DNA of 64,000 nucleotides. Origin: Oerskovia turbata (lineage in GTDB: Bacteria > Actinomycetota > Actinomycetes > Actinomycetales > Cellulomonadaceae). Shown here one piece after another: positions 51,911 through 61,664 of this stretch (position 1 is the stretch's first letter; each line of letters opens with the position of its first letter). The DNA is taken from the NCBI RefSeq assembly GCF_000718325.1, contig NZ_JOFV01000005.1, positions 317,847-381,846 of the forward strand, given 5' to 3'. Made by a program: the position numbers and the translations under genes. The notes under the pieces were generated by a model. It worked only from the letters and a program-made list of their open reading frames with translations. It was not told the DNA's origin and ran no database searches.

Positions 51911-53731
51911 TCAGGCGTCCGCGTTCGCGGGGGCGCCGTAGAGGTCGTCGATCGTCGTCGTGAAGTCCCGCAGCACCAGGTTGCGCTTGACCTTGAGCGA
52001 CGGCGTGAGATAGCCGTTCTGCTCCGTGAAGTCGGTCGTGAGGACCTGGATCTTGCGGATGGACTCGGCCCGGGAGACCGCTTCGTTGGCGCGCGTGACG
52101 GCACGGTCGAGGGCCGCGAGCACGGTCGGGTTCGTCGCGGCCGTCGTGACGTCCATGGCGGGCAGGCCGTGCGTCGCGAGCCAGCCGGGGAGCATCTCGT
52201 GGTCGATCGTGACCAGGGCGCCGATGAAGGGCCGCTGGTCGCCGACGACGACGACCTGGCTCACGAGCGGGTGGGCGCGCAGGCGGTCCTCGAGCTGGGC
52301 GGGAGCGACGTTCTTGCCGCCCGCCGTCACGATGATCTCCTTCTTGCGCCCCGTGATCCGCAGGTAGCCGTCCTCGTCGAGCGAGGCGAGGTCGCCCGTG
52401 CGGAACCAGCCGTCCTGGAGGACCTCGGCGGTCAGCTCGGGCTGGTTGTGGTAGCCCCGGAAGACGTGGTCGCCCTTGACGAAGAGTTCGCCCTCGGCGT
52501 CCACCTTGAGCGCGGTCCCGGGGAACGCGGGGCCGACGGTGCCGATCTTGAGACGGCTCGGCAGGTTCACCGCACACGGAGCCGTGGTCTCGGTCAGACC
52601 GTAGCCCTCGAGGATCGTGAGCCCGACTCCTCGGAAGAAGTGGCCCAGGCGTTCGCCGAGCGGCGCCCCGCCCGAGATCGAGTGGGTCAGGTCGCCGCCC
52701 AGGGCAGTGCGCATCGAGCCGAACACGAGCCGGTCGGCGAGGGCGTGCTGCGCCTTGAGGACGAGCGAGGGACCAGAGGTCGAGTCGAGCGCGCGCGAGT
52801 ACGTGATGGCGACCTTGGCCGACCAGTGGAAGATGCGTCGCTTGGCGCCCGCCCCGGCCTTCTGCTCGGCCGCGTTGTAGACCTTCTCGAACACGCGCGG
52901 GACCGCGAGGAGGAACGTCGGCCTGAACGATCCCAGGTCCGGCACGAGCTTCTTGATGTCGGAGCTGTGCGCGAGGACCGCGGTGGGCGACGCGATGCAC
53001 ACGACCTGGACGAACCGTGCGAACACGTGTGCGAGGGGCAGGAAGAGCAGCGTGCGGGCGTCGGGCGTCGCGACGATCTCGGCCAGGCCCGCGACGCCGT
53101 TGCGGGTCAGGTGCACGAAGTTGAGGTGCGTGAGCTCGACACCCTTGGGGCGCCCGGTCGCACCCGACGTGTAGATGATCGTCGCGAGGTCGTCGCGGCT
53201 GGTGGCGGCGCGTCGTGCGTCGACCTCGTCGCGCGTCACCTCTGAGCCGTCCGCCCGCAGGTCGTCGACCGCGCCGCCGTCGATCACCAGGACGTCGCGC
53301 AGGAGCGGGAGCCGCTCGCGGACGCTCTCGACGGTCGCGGCGTGCGCGGACGTCTCGACGAGGGCGACGCTCACGCCCGAGTCCGACAGGATCCACTCGA
53401 CCTGGTCGGCCGAGGACGTCTCGTAGACGGGGATGGGCACGCCGCCCGCGGCCCAGACCGCGAAGTCGAGCAGCGTCCACTCGTAGCGGGTGCGTGACAT
53501 GATCGCGACGCGGTCGCCGGCCTGCACCCCGCGCGCGATCAGCCCTCGGGCCACGTCGATCACGTCGTCGTCGAAGGCGCGCGCGCTCACGGGCTGCCAG
53601 GGGCCGCCCGGCGTGAGGCGTCGCTCGATCACCGCGTCGTCCCCGGAACGCTCGACGCGGTCGGTGAGAAGCGTGCTGATGCTGCTGGTGGCCGGTACCT
53701 CGACGAGGCTCGGCGACGCGAATTCGGTCAT
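51911..53731 (-). CDS. fadD15: Long-chain fatty-acid-CoA ligase (FadD15-like)
   Basis: The 606-residue AMP-forming ligase contains the P-loop YTSGATGRPKGVELTHLN, LFLPLAHVFARFVQVV, ILEGYGLTETTAPCAVN, GWFRTGDLASLDEDGYLRITGRKKEIIVTAGGKNV and an extended C-terminal domain. This matches actinobacterial FadD15, which activates long-chain fatty acids with CoA and ATP at the inner face of the membrane. Start ATG 53731 (MTEFASPSLVEV). It is divergent from the chorismate mutase gene across 109 bp and convergent with clpX. Confidence 0.93.
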   Translation of the reverse strand: MTEFASPSLVEVPATSSISTLLTDRVERSGDDAVIERRLTPGGPWQPVSARAFDDDVIDVARGLIARGVQAGDRVAIMSRTRYEWTLLDFAVWAAGGVPIPVYETSSADQVEWILSDSGVSVALVETSAHAATVESVRERLPLLRDVLVIDGGAVDDLRADGSEVTRDEVDARRAATSRDDLATIIYTSGATGRPKGVELTHLNFVHLTRNGVAGLAEIVATPDARTLLFLPLAHVFARFVQVVCIASPTAVLAHSSDIKKLVPDLGSFRPTFLLAVPRVFEKVYNAAEQKAGAGAKRRIFHWSAKVAITYSRALDSTSGPSLVLKAQHALADRLVFGSMRTALGGDLTHSISGGAPLGERLGHFFRGVGLTILEGYGLTETTAPCAVNLPSRLKIGTVGPAFPGTALKVDAEGELFVKGDHVFRGYHNQPELTAEVLQDGWFRTGDLASLDEDGYLRITGRKKEIIVTAGGKNVAPAQLEDRLRAHPLVSQVVVVGDQRPFIGALVTIDHEMLPGWLATHGLPAMDVTTAATNPTVLAALDRAVTRANEAVSRAESIRKIQVLTTDFTEQNGYLTPSLKVKRNLVLRDFTTTIDDLYGAPANADA

Positions 53732-53840
53732 GTCAACTCTCCGCTGAGTGGTGGGACAAGGACCGATTTTACTGTGTACCGAGCGTCCCACGTTCCGTCG
53801 GCCGCCCTGGCGGCACCTCGTGCGAGCCTAGGATCGACGG

Positions 53841-54194
53841 ATGAGCGAGCACCCCGTCCCCACCACGCCGTCGCATCCTGTCCCCACCGAGATCCTCAGG
53901 CTGCGCGAGAGCATCGACAACATCGACGCCGCCCTGATGCACCTGCTCGCCGAACGCTTCAAGTTCACGCGCCGGGTGGGCGAGCTCAAGGCGCAGGGAG
54001 GACTTCCGCCGGCGGACCCGGCGCGCGACCAGCAGCAGATCGCCCGCCTGACCGGCATCGCCGAGTCCTCCGGCCTCGACCCGGCGTTCGCCGAGCAGTT
54101 CCGTGAGTTCATCGTGAGCGAGGTCATCCGGCACCACCAGCGGATCGCCCGCGAGCACCTGGACGAGCCCCCGGTGCTGGACACCTACTCCTGA
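53841..54194 (+). CDS. AroQ-type chorismate mutase
   Basis: The 117-residue all-helical protein has the AroQ pattern: LRESIDNIDAALMHLLAERFKFTRRVGELKAQGG with the active-site Arg and Lys, then RDQQQIARLTGIAESSGLDP and FREFIVSEVIRHHQRIA. It rearranges chorismate to prephenate for Phe and Tyr. No signal peptide, so it is the cytoplasmic form, which in actinobacteria often works bound to DAHP synthase. Confidence 0.92.
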   Translation: MSEHPVPTTPSHPVPTEILRLRESIDNIDAALMHLLAERFKFTRRVGELKAQGGLPPADPARDQQQIARLTGIAESSGLDPAFAEQFREFIVSEVIRHHQRIAREHLDEPPVLDTYS

Positions 54195-54195
54195 A

Positions 54196-54220
54196 CGGCC
54201 GACGGCCGACGGCCGACGGC
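54196..54220. repeat. Tandem 7-bp repeat CGGCCGA
   Basis: Three and a half copies of CGGCCGA follow the chorismate mutase stop directly. It is in non-coding DNA before the release-factor-like gene and may vary in length between strains. Confidence 0.8.
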
Positions 54221-54375
54221 ACTCGCCCGCGGGGATCGCGGGGGTCGCTGCGACACCTCGCCCCGTGACGTCGTCCCCGGTGGCGGTCGTCGGCCACGTG
54301 CCGCAGGCTGGGGAGGACATCGGGGCGGTCGGCCTCCGACCGTCCCTCCGACGATGGATGTCTAGAGGTGCCTGC

Positions 54376-55575
54376 ATGAAGATCGACTGGCTCAAGCCCC
54401 TGCTCGGCCACCCCGGCCCGTTCGCGACCGTCTATCTCGACGCGACACGTGGCGACGAGGCCACCGCACGCGAGGTCGAGAACCGGTGGAAGGGAGTGCG
54501 CCGGGCGCTCGCCGCAGCGGGAGCCCCGGCGAGCATCATCGACGAGCTCGAGGAGTCCGTCACCCTCCCCACGAGGATGCCCGGCCCGCACGGGCGCGTC
54601 CTCATCGCCGACGAGGAAGGCGTGCTCGTCGACCGGGTCCTGAAGGACCCTCCCGCTGTCACCAAGGGACTCTGGGGGCCCGTCCCCGCCCTGCTCCAGG
54701 CGGCGCGCGCGGCGGACGAGTCCGTGGACTACGTCCGCGTCGTCGTCGACCGTCAGGGGGCGGACCTCACGTGGTCCGTCGCCGGGGGGCACCTGCCCTA
54801 CGGTGACGCGGAGTCCGTCGAGGGCGGGCACGACGTCATCAACAAGGTCCGCACGGGCGGCCTGTCGCACAAGCGGATCGAGGCGCGCGCCGAGGACTCC
54901 TGGGAGCGCAACGCCGAGGCGGTCGCGGCCGAGCTCGACCGGCAGGTCCTCGACCACCGGCCCGAGCTGGTCCTCATGACGGGCGACGTGCGTGCGGTGC
55001 CGCTCGTGCGTGCCGCGCTCACCAAGTCCACCGACGAGCTCGTGGTCGAGGTGGCGGGCGGCGGTCGTGCCCCGGGCATCAACGAGGGGGCGTTCGAGAC
55101 GAAGGTCGCCGAGGCGCTCGAGAGCTTCCGTGAGCGGCGCCGCGAGTCCGTGCTGGCCGAGTTCCGGCAGGAGCAGGGCCGCGAGGCGGCCGCCGTGACG
55201 TCCCTCGAGGACGTGGTCGCGGTGCTCTCACGCGGTCAGGTCAAGGAGCTGATCCTCGCGGACGAGTACGGCCAGGACACCGAGCTCGACGGGCGCACCC
55301 TGTGGGTCGGGCCGAGCCCGCTGCACATCGGTTCCTCGCGGTCCGACATCACCGACCTGGGCGTGAGCGAGGGGATCGAGGAGCTGCCCGCGACCGTGGC
55401 CCTGGTCCGGGCCGCGATCGGCCAGGACGCGGGGCTCACGTTCTCGCCCGACGGCAGCGTCGAGCTCATCGAGGGGGTCGGCGCGACGCTGCGGTGGAAC
55501 GACGACGGGACGCCCAACGAGGTCGCCGCGACCATGTCGGGGGACGACGCGCGGCTGCGGGGCGAGATGGTCTGA
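54376..55575 (+). CDS. Rv2629/Balon-like bacterial homologue of archaeo-eukaryotic release factor 1
   Basis: The 399-residue protein matches the actinobacterial Rv2629 family (bacterial aeRF1 family 2): GPFATVYLDATRG near the start, RGRVLIAD-like GPHGRVLIADEEGVLVD, VVDRQGADLTW, and a C-terminal L7Ae-like domain with SRGQVKELILADEYG and the ending GVGATLRWNDDGT. Family members include the ribosome-hibernation factor Balon and the DosR-regulated Rv2629, so this protein probably occupies the ribosomal A site in dormancy or stress. No GGQ motif of true release factors is visible. Start ATG 54376 has GAGGTG six bases upstream. Confidence 0.82.
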   Translation: MKIDWLKPLLGHPGPFATVYLDATRGDEATAREVENRWKGVRRALAAAGAPASIIDELEESVTLPTRMPGPHGRVLIADEEGVLVDRVLKDPPAVTKGLWGPVPALLQAARAADESVDYVRVVVDRQGADLTWSVAGGHLPYGDAESVEGGHDVINKVRTGGLSHKRIEARAEDSWERNAEAVAAELDRQVLDHRPELVLMTGDVRAVPLVRAALTKSTDELVVEVAGGGRAPGINEGAFETKVAEALESFRERRRESVLAEFRQEQGREAAAVTSLEDVVAVLSRGQVKELILADEYGQDTELDGRTLWVGPSPLHIGSSRSDITDLGVSEGIEELPATVALVRAAIGQDAGLTFSPDGSVELIEGVGATLRWNDDGTPNEVAATMSGDDARLRGEMV

Positions 55576-55586
55576 TCGCCGACCGG

Positions 55587-55632
55587 ACGACGCAGGGCCC
55601 CGACCGCACGCGCGGTCGGGGCCCTGCGTCGT
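55587..55632. terminator. Bidirectional terminator between the Rv2629-like gene and valS
   Basis: A perfect 21-bp inverted repeat (55587-55607 with 55612-55632, 4-base loop) fills the gap between convergent stops. It is the longest perfect stem in the window. Confidence 0.9.
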
Positions 55633-55643
55633 CCGGGGGAGCG

Positions 55644-58397
55644 TCAGCCGCGGTTGCGGACCTCGGGCTCACCGAGCTCGGAGTGCACGACGACGATCCC
55701 GCCCTGGACGGCAGGGTCGCCCTGGCCGTCGGCCGTCTCGACCAGGTCGAGCGTCCCGGTCACGCGGCCTGCGCCACGGACGTCCTCCGCCGCGGCGCGC
55801 ACGCCCTCGATCGAGGTGGCGGGGACGGCCAGCGTGACCGCGAGGATCGGGGTGCGCATCGACACCTTGGCCTCGGACTTGACCTTGCGCAGCGCGGCCA
55901 GCGCGTGACCTGCGGCGGTCAGGACCGCGGGGTCGGCGTCGCCCGCGCCCGTGCGCAGACCGGTCGACGTCGGCCACGGCGCGCGGTGCACCGAACCCGT
56001 GCGCCACCACGACCACACCTCTTCGGTCGCGAACGGCAGGTACGGTGCGAACAGCCGCAGCATCGTGTCGAGTGCCAGGGCGAGCGCGACCCGAGCCGAC
56101 TGCGTCGCGGAAGCCACCGCGTCGGGCGCTGCGTTCGCCGTTCCGGCGCCGTAGGCGCGGTCCTTGACGAGCTCGAGGTAGTCGTCGCAGAACGCCCAGA
56201 AGAACGTCTCCGAGAGCTCCAGGGCGCGCGTGTGGTCGTAGGTCTCGAGCGCCTCGGTCGCGCGGTCCACGACGTCGGCGAGGCCCGCGAGCATCGCGCG
56301 GTCGATCGTCTCGGTCACCAGAGCGGGGTCGAGCGTGATCTCGCTGCCGCCGAACGACAGCGCGAACTTCGACGCGTTGAGGACCTTGATCGCGAGGCGG
56401 CGGCCGATCTTCATCTGGCCGACCTCGAACGCCGCGTCGGTACCCAGGCGCGCCGAGGCCGCCCAGTAACGGACCGCGTCGGAGCCGTGCTCCTCGAGCA
56501 GGCCCATGGGCGTGACGACGTTGCCCTTGGACTTGGACATCTTCTTGCGGTCGGGGTCCAGGATCCAGCCCGAGATCGCGGCGTTGGTCCAGGGCAGCGA
56601 GCCGTGCTCGAGGTGCGAGCGGACCACCGTGGAGAAGAGCCAGGTGCGGATGATGTCCTGGCCCTGGGGGCGCAGGTCCATGGGGAAGACGCGCTCGAAC
56701 AGGTCTGGGTCGGACTCCCAGCCGCCCGCGATCTGCGGGGTCAGCGACGAGGTGGCCCAGGTGTCCATGACGTCGGGCTCGCCCACGAAGCCGCCCGGGA
56801 CGCCGCGCTGGTCGGCCGTGTAGCCGGCCGGGACGTCGGAGGACGGGTCGATCGGCAGGAGCGCCTCGTCGGGGACGATCGGGTGCTCGTAGTCGGTCTC
56901 GCCCGACTCCAGGACGGGGTACCACAGCGGGATCGCGACGCCGAAGAAGCGCTGGCGCGAGACGAGCCAGTCACCGTTGAGGCCCCCGACCCAGTTCTCG
57001 TAGCGCACCTGCATGAACTCGGGGTGGAAGTCGAGCTCCTTGCCGCGTGCGAGCAGCTCCTCGCGCAGCGCCACGTCCCGACCGCCGTTGCGGATGTACC
57101 ACTGGCGCGAGGTGACGATCTCGAGGGGCTTGTCGCCCTTCTCGAAGAAGTTCGCCTTGCGCTGGGTCGCGACGGGCTCGCCGTCCAGGTCGCCGGCCTC
57201 ACGCAGCGCGTCGACGACGGCCGTGCGCGCCGAGAACGTCGTCTTGCCCGCGATCTCCTCGAACAGCGCGACGGACCGCTCGGACGTGAGCCACGCGGGG
57301 GTCTCGCGCGTGACGCGTCCGTCGCGGTTGATGATCGAGCGCGTCGGGAGCTGCAGCTCGCGCCACCACTGGACGTCGGTCAGGTCGCCGAACGTGCAGC
57401 ACATCGCGATGCCCGCACCCTTGTCCGTCTGCGCGGCGGGGTGCGCCAGGACGGGCACCTCGACGTCGAACAGGGGAGAGGTGACCGTGGTGCCGAACAG
57501 GCCCTGGTAGCGCTCGTCGTCGGGGTGCGCGATGAGGGCCACGCAGGCCGCGAGCAGCTCGGGGCGCGTCGTCTCGATGTAGACCTTCTCGCCGCCGGGC
57601 GCGTGGAACGCGACCTTGTGGAAGTGGCCGGGGTAGTCGCGCGCCTCGAGCTCGGCCTGTGCGACCGCCGTCTGGAACGTGACGTCCCACAGGCCCGGGG
57701 CCTCGGACTGGTACGCCTCGCCGCGCGAGAGGTTCCGCAGGAACGCCTTCTGCGCCACGATACGGGCCGGGACGCCGATGGTCTGGTAGTGGTGCGACCA
57801 GTCGACCGACAGGCCCAGGCGGCGCCACAGCTCCTCGAACTGGACCTCGTCCTCGGCCGTCAGGCGCTCGCACAGCTCGACGAAGTTGCGACGCGAGACG
57901 GGCTGCTGGTCGGAGAGCTTCGGCGCCTTGCCCCCTGCGCTGTGATCGCCCTGGAGCGGCGGCTCGTAGCCCTCGACGTACGGCAGCGACGGGTCGCAGC
58001 GCACGCCGTAGTAGTTCTGCACGCGGCGCTCGGTCGGCAGGCCGTTGTCGTCCCAGCCCATGGGGTAGAAGACCTCGCGGCCGCGCATGCGCTGGAAGCG
58101 GGCGACGACGTCGGTGTGCGTGTAGGAGAACACGTGCCCCACGTGCAGCGAGCCGGAGACCGTGGGCGGCGGGGTGTCGATCGAGTAGACCTGCTCGCGC
58201 GTCCTGGTGCGGTCGAACGAGTAGGTGCCCTGCTCGGTCCAGGCCGCGTCGAACTTGGTCTCGAGGCCGTCGAGGCTCACCTTGTCCGGTACCTCGCCGA
58301 CCACGGCGCGGACTACCTCGGTGCCCTCGGCAGGGGCGGGTGCGGCGGTGGTCTGGGTGGCGGGTGCGGGCGTGGTGCCCTCGGCGGGTGAGCTCAT
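55644..58397 (-). CDS. valS: Valyl-tRNA synthetase
   Basis: The 917-residue class I synthetase has the HIGH-type motif GSLHVGHVFSYTH near residue 78, the editing domain with VYIETTRPELLAACVALIAHPDD, the KMSKS motif (KKMSKSKGNVVTP near 620) and a helical anticodon-binding domain. It charges tRNA-Val and edits threonine. I place the start at ATG 58397 because GGGAGA lies nine bases upstream; an ATG at 58406 directly abuts that site. The N-terminal 25 residues are Thr/Pro/Ala-rich. No long C-terminal coiled-coil arm is evident. Confidence 0.95.
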   Translation of the reverse strand: MSSPAEGTTPAPATQTTAAPAPAEGTEVVRAVVGEVPDKVSLDGLETKFDAAWTEQGTYSFDRTRTREQVYSIDTPPPTVSGSLHVGHVFSYTHTDVVARFQRMRGREVFYPMGWDDNGLPTERRVQNYYGVRCDPSLPYVEGYEPPLQGDHSAGGKAPKLSDQQPVSRRNFVELCERLTAEDEVQFEELWRRLGLSVDWSHHYQTIGVPARIVAQKAFLRNLSRGEAYQSEAPGLWDVTFQTAVAQAELEARDYPGHFHKVAFHAPGGEKVYIETTRPELLAACVALIAHPDDERYQGLFGTTVTSPLFDVEVPVLAHPAAQTDKGAGIAMCCTFGDLTDVQWWRELQLPTRSIINRDGRVTRETPAWLTSERSVALFEEIAGKTTFSARTAVVDALREAGDLDGEPVATQRKANFFEKGDKPLEIVTSRQWYIRNGGRDVALREELLARGKELDFHPEFMQVRYENWVGGLNGDWLVSRQRFFGVAIPLWYPVLESGETDYEHPIVPDEALLPIDPSSDVPAGYTADQRGVPGGFVGEPDVMDTWATSSLTPQIAGGWESDPDLFERVFPMDLRPQGQDIIRTWLFSTVVRSHLEHGSLPWTNAAISGWILDPDRKKMSKSKGNVVTPMGLLEEHGSDAVRYWAASARLGTDAAFEVGQMKIGRRLAIKVLNASKFALSFGGSEITLDPALVTETIDRAMLAGLADVVDRATEALETYDHTRALELSETFFWAFCDDYLELVKDRAYGAGTANAAPDAVASATQSARVALALALDTMLRLFAPYLPFATEEVWSWWRTGSVHRAPWPTSTGLRTGAGDADPAVLTAAGHALAALRKVKSEAKVSMRTPILAVTLAVPATSIEGVRAAAEDVRGAGRVTGTLDLVETADGQGDPAVQGGIVVVHSELGEPEVRNRG

Positions 58398-58610
58398 GGT
58401 CGACATTCTCCCAGAATCTCGGGGGCGCCTGTGAAACGGCCGGTCCCCGGACGGAGCCCGGGTGCCCGAGTTTTCCCGAATGAAACAAAGGTCAAAGGTC
58501 CCTGGTTGACATGGTCATCGGCTCGTAACCTTCAAGCAAAGGCGGGGGCGTACGTGGACGCGCCCCATCATCTCGACGCCTTTCGTTCGAGGCCCGACCC
58601 AGGAGTTGCC

Positions 58611-60551
58611 ATGACATTGATCGACAGCGTCGCCGTGCACGGAACCGGGAGCATCTCGTCCGGCATCCCCTCCGGCGTGGTCCTTCCCCCCGCTGTCCAG
58701 GCCGCCCTGGACACGTGCGCGAACGTCGTCGTCCCGTCCTCCCGCGAGGAGCTCTACCGGCTCGCGCTCGGACCCGAGGGCGGACCGTGGTTCACCGTCG
58801 AGTACGACGTGCTCGGCACCGCGGTCCCCGAGGCCGAGGTCGTGCGGTGCAAGAACGGCATCGCGGTGAACTACCCCGAGGACTACATGCGCCGTCGCGA
58901 CCCCGACTGCATGCGCATCGCCGACGACCTGCCGACCGACAAGCCGCGCTACCGCGACGTGTTCGGGACCGAGTTCGCCGCCGTCAAGGCCGAGACGCTC
59001 GACTGGCTCGCGGGGCAGGACCTCGTCGTCGTGCCCTTCAAGGCAGGTGGCCTCACGCACGGCTACCCCTCCCTCGCGATCTGCCCCGTCAACTCCGCGT
59101 TCTTCGCGCTGACGCTCGTGGACCTGCAGGGCTGGGTCACGTTCGAGGAGCTCGGCCCGTTCGAGCCGCGCTCGATCCTGTACGTCGCACCGCCCTTCCG
59201 CCACACGCACTTCGACGGCCGCCAGGTCGTGGTCCACGACCGCTCCGAGACGCTGCACGAGGTCTTCGCGTACAACCTCTACCCGGGACCCAGCGCCAAG
59301 AAGGGCGTCTTCTCCGTCCTGCTCGACGTCGGCGAGCAGGAGGGGTGGGTCACCGCGCACGCGTCCTCGGTCCGCGTCACGACCCCGTACGAGAACGAGA
59401 CCGTCATCATGCACGAGGGAGCCTCGGGCGGCGGCAAGTCCGAGATGTGCCAGGAGATCCGTCGCCAGGAGGACGGGCGCATCCTGCTCGGCACCAACGT
59501 CGTGACCGACGAGCCCTACGTCATCAACCTCGGCGAGACCAGCGCCCTGGACCCCGTGACCGACGACATGACCCTGTGCCACGTCGACCTCCAGACGGGC
59601 GACGGGCGCCTCGTGGTCGCCGACGCCGAGGACGGCTGGTTCGTGCGCGTCGACAACCTCACGGGCTACGGCCAGGACGCGCACCTCGAACGGGCCTGCA
59701 TCCACCCCGACCAGCCGCTCGTCTTCTTCAACATCGACGGCGTGCCGGACGCGACCGTGCTGCCCTGGGAGCACACGCTCGACTCGACGGGCAAGCGCTG
59801 CCCCAACCCGCGCGTGGTCGTGCCCCGCCACCTCCTGACCGACGTCGCCGGCGCCGAGGAGGTCGACGTGCGGACCTTCGGCGCCCGGATGCCGGCCTGC
59901 ACCCGCGACAACCCGACCTACGGGATCATGGGCATGATGCACGTCGTGCCGCCGTCGCTCGCATGGATCTGGCGCCTCATCGCCCCGCGCGGGGACAAGA
60001 ACCCGTCGATCGGCGAGTCCAAGACCGCGACCGACAGACTGGCCCACGGCGGCATGGTCGCCGAGGGCGTCGGTTCGTACTGGCCCTTCTCGACCGGCAC
60101 CAAGGTCGCGGCCGCGAACCTGCTGCTGCGCCAGCTCGTCGACATGGACCGCACCCGCTACGTGCTCACGCCCAACCAGCACATCGGCGCCTACAAGGTC
60201 GACTTCGCGGCCGAGTGGCTCACGCGCGAGTACCTGGCGCGGCGCGGCGGCGGCAAGTTCCGCACCGAGGAGCTGACGCCCTCGCGGTGCCCGCTGTTCG
60301 GGTACACGCTCCAGGAGATGAAGATCGACGGGCAGCTCGTCCGCCCGACGTTCCTCCAGCCCGAGATGCAGTCCCAGGTGGGTGTCGAGGCGTACGACGC
60401 GGGCGCGAAGATCATCACCGACTTCTTCAAGAGCGAGCTCCAGCAGTTCCTCACCGACGACCTGGACCCGCTGGGACGTCAGATCATCGAGGTCTGCCTG
60501 CGCGACGGCTCGGTCGAGGAGTACGCGGCGCTGACCCCGCTGTTCACCTGA
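58611..60551 (+). CDS. PEPCK-like P-loop protein of unknown function (DUF4914-like)
   Basis: The 646-residue protein carries a clear phosphate-binding loop, EGASGGGKSEM (G270 to S277, K276), of the kind found in PEP carboxykinase and HPr kinase, but it lacks the conserved motifs of GTP- or ATP-dependent PEPCK that I know. Other marked stretches are CKNGIAVNYPEDYMRRRDPDC, TEFAAVKAETLDWL, HGYPSLAICPVNSAFF and FGARMPACTRDNPTYGIMG. Length and pattern fit DUF4914. AGGAG lies six bases before ATG 58611. Upstream are TTGACA (58506) and TAACCT (58526), only 14 bp apart, and a direct repeat AAAGGTCAAAGGTC. It stands alone, divergent from valS. Confidence 0.75.
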   Translation: MTLIDSVAVHGTGSISSGIPSGVVLPPAVQAALDTCANVVVPSSREELYRLALGPEGGPWFTVEYDVLGTAVPEAEVVRCKNGIAVNYPEDYMRRRDPDCMRIADDLPTDKPRYRDVFGTEFAAVKAETLDWLAGQDLVVVPFKAGGLTHGYPSLAICPVNSAFFALTLVDLQGWVTFEELGPFEPRSILYVAPPFRHTHFDGRQVVVHDRSETLHEVFAYNLYPGPSAKKGVFSVLLDVGEQEGWVTAHASSVRVTTPYENETVIMHEGASGGGKSEMCQEIRRQEDGRILLGTNVVTDEPYVINLGETSALDPVTDDMTLCHVDLQTGDGRLVVADAEDGWFVRVDNLTGYGQDAHLERACIHPDQPLVFFNIDGVPDATVLPWEHTLDSTGKRCPNPRVVVPRHLLTDVAGAEEVDVRTFGARMPACTRDNPTYGIMGMMHVVPPSLAWIWRLIAPRGDKNPSIGESKTATDRLAHGGMVAEGVGSYWPFSTGTKVAAANLLLRQLVDMDRTRYVLTPNQHIGAYKVDFAAEWLTREYLARRGGGKFRTEELTPSRCPLFGYTLQEMKIDGQLVRPTFLQPEMQSQVGVEAYDAGAKIITDFFKSELQQFLTDDLDPLGRQIIEVCLRDGSVEEYAALTPLFT

Positions 60552-60571
60552 TCCTCGCCCGCTGGGAACGA

Positions 60572-60606
60572 GACGGCCGCCCGGTCCGCGGGACCGGGCG
60601 GCCGTC
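60572..60606 (+). terminator. Terminator after the PEPCK-like gene
   Basis: A perfect 16-bp stem (60572-60587 with 60591-60606) begins 20 bp after the stop. Confidence 0.85.
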
Positions 60607-60665
60607 CTCCGGCAAGTATCAGATACCGGCGCTCGGGCGCGGGGGGCCCGTACTAAGGTCGGTCC

Positions 60666-61664
60666 ATGGACTTGACGATCGGCTACGCCGCCATGCTCGA
60701 GCAGTTCCACCCGACCGAGGTCATCGCCCTGGCCGAGCACGCCGAGAGCAAGGGGTTCTCCGGCGTCATGGCCGCGGACCACTTCCAGCCCTGGGTCCCC
60801 GCGCAGGGGCACTCGGCGTTCGTGTGGAACGTCCTGTCGGCCCTCGGTGAGCGCACGCGCGGCGACCTGGGACCGGGCGTCACGGCGCCCACGTTCCGTT
60901 GGCACCCCGCGATGGTCGCGCAGGCCTCGGCGACGCTCGCCGCGATGTACCCGGGGCGCCACTGGCTGGGCCTGGGCTCGGGCGAGGCCCTCAACGAGCA
61001 CGTCACCGCCCAGTACTGGCCCGAGGCCCCCGAGCGCATCAACCGCATGTTCGAGGCCATCGACATCATCAAGAAGCTCTTCGCCGCGTCGCTCGCGGGC
61101 AAGGACACCAAGCACTCGGGGCAGTTCTACAAGCACGAGTCCACGCGCCTGTGGACCATGCCAGAGGTCGCCCCGGAGATCCTCGTCGCGACCGCGGGGC
61201 CCGTCACGGCCAAGCGCGCGGGCAAGCACGCCGACGGGCTCATCACCGTGGGAGCGCCGCTCGAGAAGATCTCGATGCTGTTCGGCAAGTTCGACGACGG
61301 CGTCCGCGAGTCGGGCCGCGACCCGCAGACCATGCCCAAGGTCCTCCAGCTCCACATGTCGTGGGCCGAGACCGACGAGGAGGCCCTCGCGAACGCCATG
61401 ACGGAGTGGCCCAACGGCGGCATGAAGTTCCCCAAGGCCGACATCCGCTCACCGTTCGACTTCGAGCAGATGGCCAAGCTCGTACGCCCCGAGGACTTCG
61501 AGGGCCGCCTCGTCATCTCGTCCGACCCCGACGTGCACCGCGCCTACATCCAGAAGTTCGTCGACCTGGGCTTCGACCGCATCTACCTGCACAACGTGGG
61601 CCGCAACCAGCGCGAGTGGATCGACACGTTCTCGCGCGACGTCCTGCCGAAGCTCGTCCGATGA
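60666..61664 (+). CDS. F420-dependent LLM oxidoreductase, glucose-6-phosphate dehydrogenase-like subgroup
   Basis: The 332-residue barrel enzyme resembles the F420-dependent glucose-6-phosphate dehydrogenase group: [80 protein letters not shown] and [19 protein letters not shown]. The last segment also fits (RWI-like [15 protein letters not shown], then [15 protein letters not shown]). The exact substrate is unclear, as this subgroup also contains hydroxymycolate and sugar-phosphate enzymes. Its stop overlaps the start of cofE (ATGA), so oxidoreductase and F420 tailoring are co-expressed. Confidence 0.9.
   Translation: MDLTIGYAAMLEQFHPTEVIALAEHAESKGFSGVMAADHFQPWVPAQGHSAFVWNVLSALGERTRGDLGPGVTAPTFRWHPAMVAQASATLAAMYPGRHWLGLGSGEALNEHVTAQYWPEAPERINRMFEAIDIIKKLFAASLAGKDTKHSGQFYKHESTRLWTMPEVAPEILVATAGPVTAKRAGKHADGLITVGAPLEKISMLFGKFDDGVRESGRDPQTMPKVLQLHMSWAETDEEALANAMTEWPNGGMKFPKADIRSPFDFEQMAKLVRPEDFEGRLVISSDPDVHRAYIQKFVDLGFDRIYLHNVGRNQREWIDTFSRDVLPKLVR

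Noticed and set aside
55302..58391. A plus-strand open frame of over 1000 codons opposite valS
   Set aside because: No domain or motif is visible, composition is that of an antisense frame, and valS is unambiguous.
58611..60551. Annotation as GTP-dependent PEP carboxykinase (pckG)
   Set aside because: Only the P-loop fits; the conserved substrate and GTP motifs of that family are not present.
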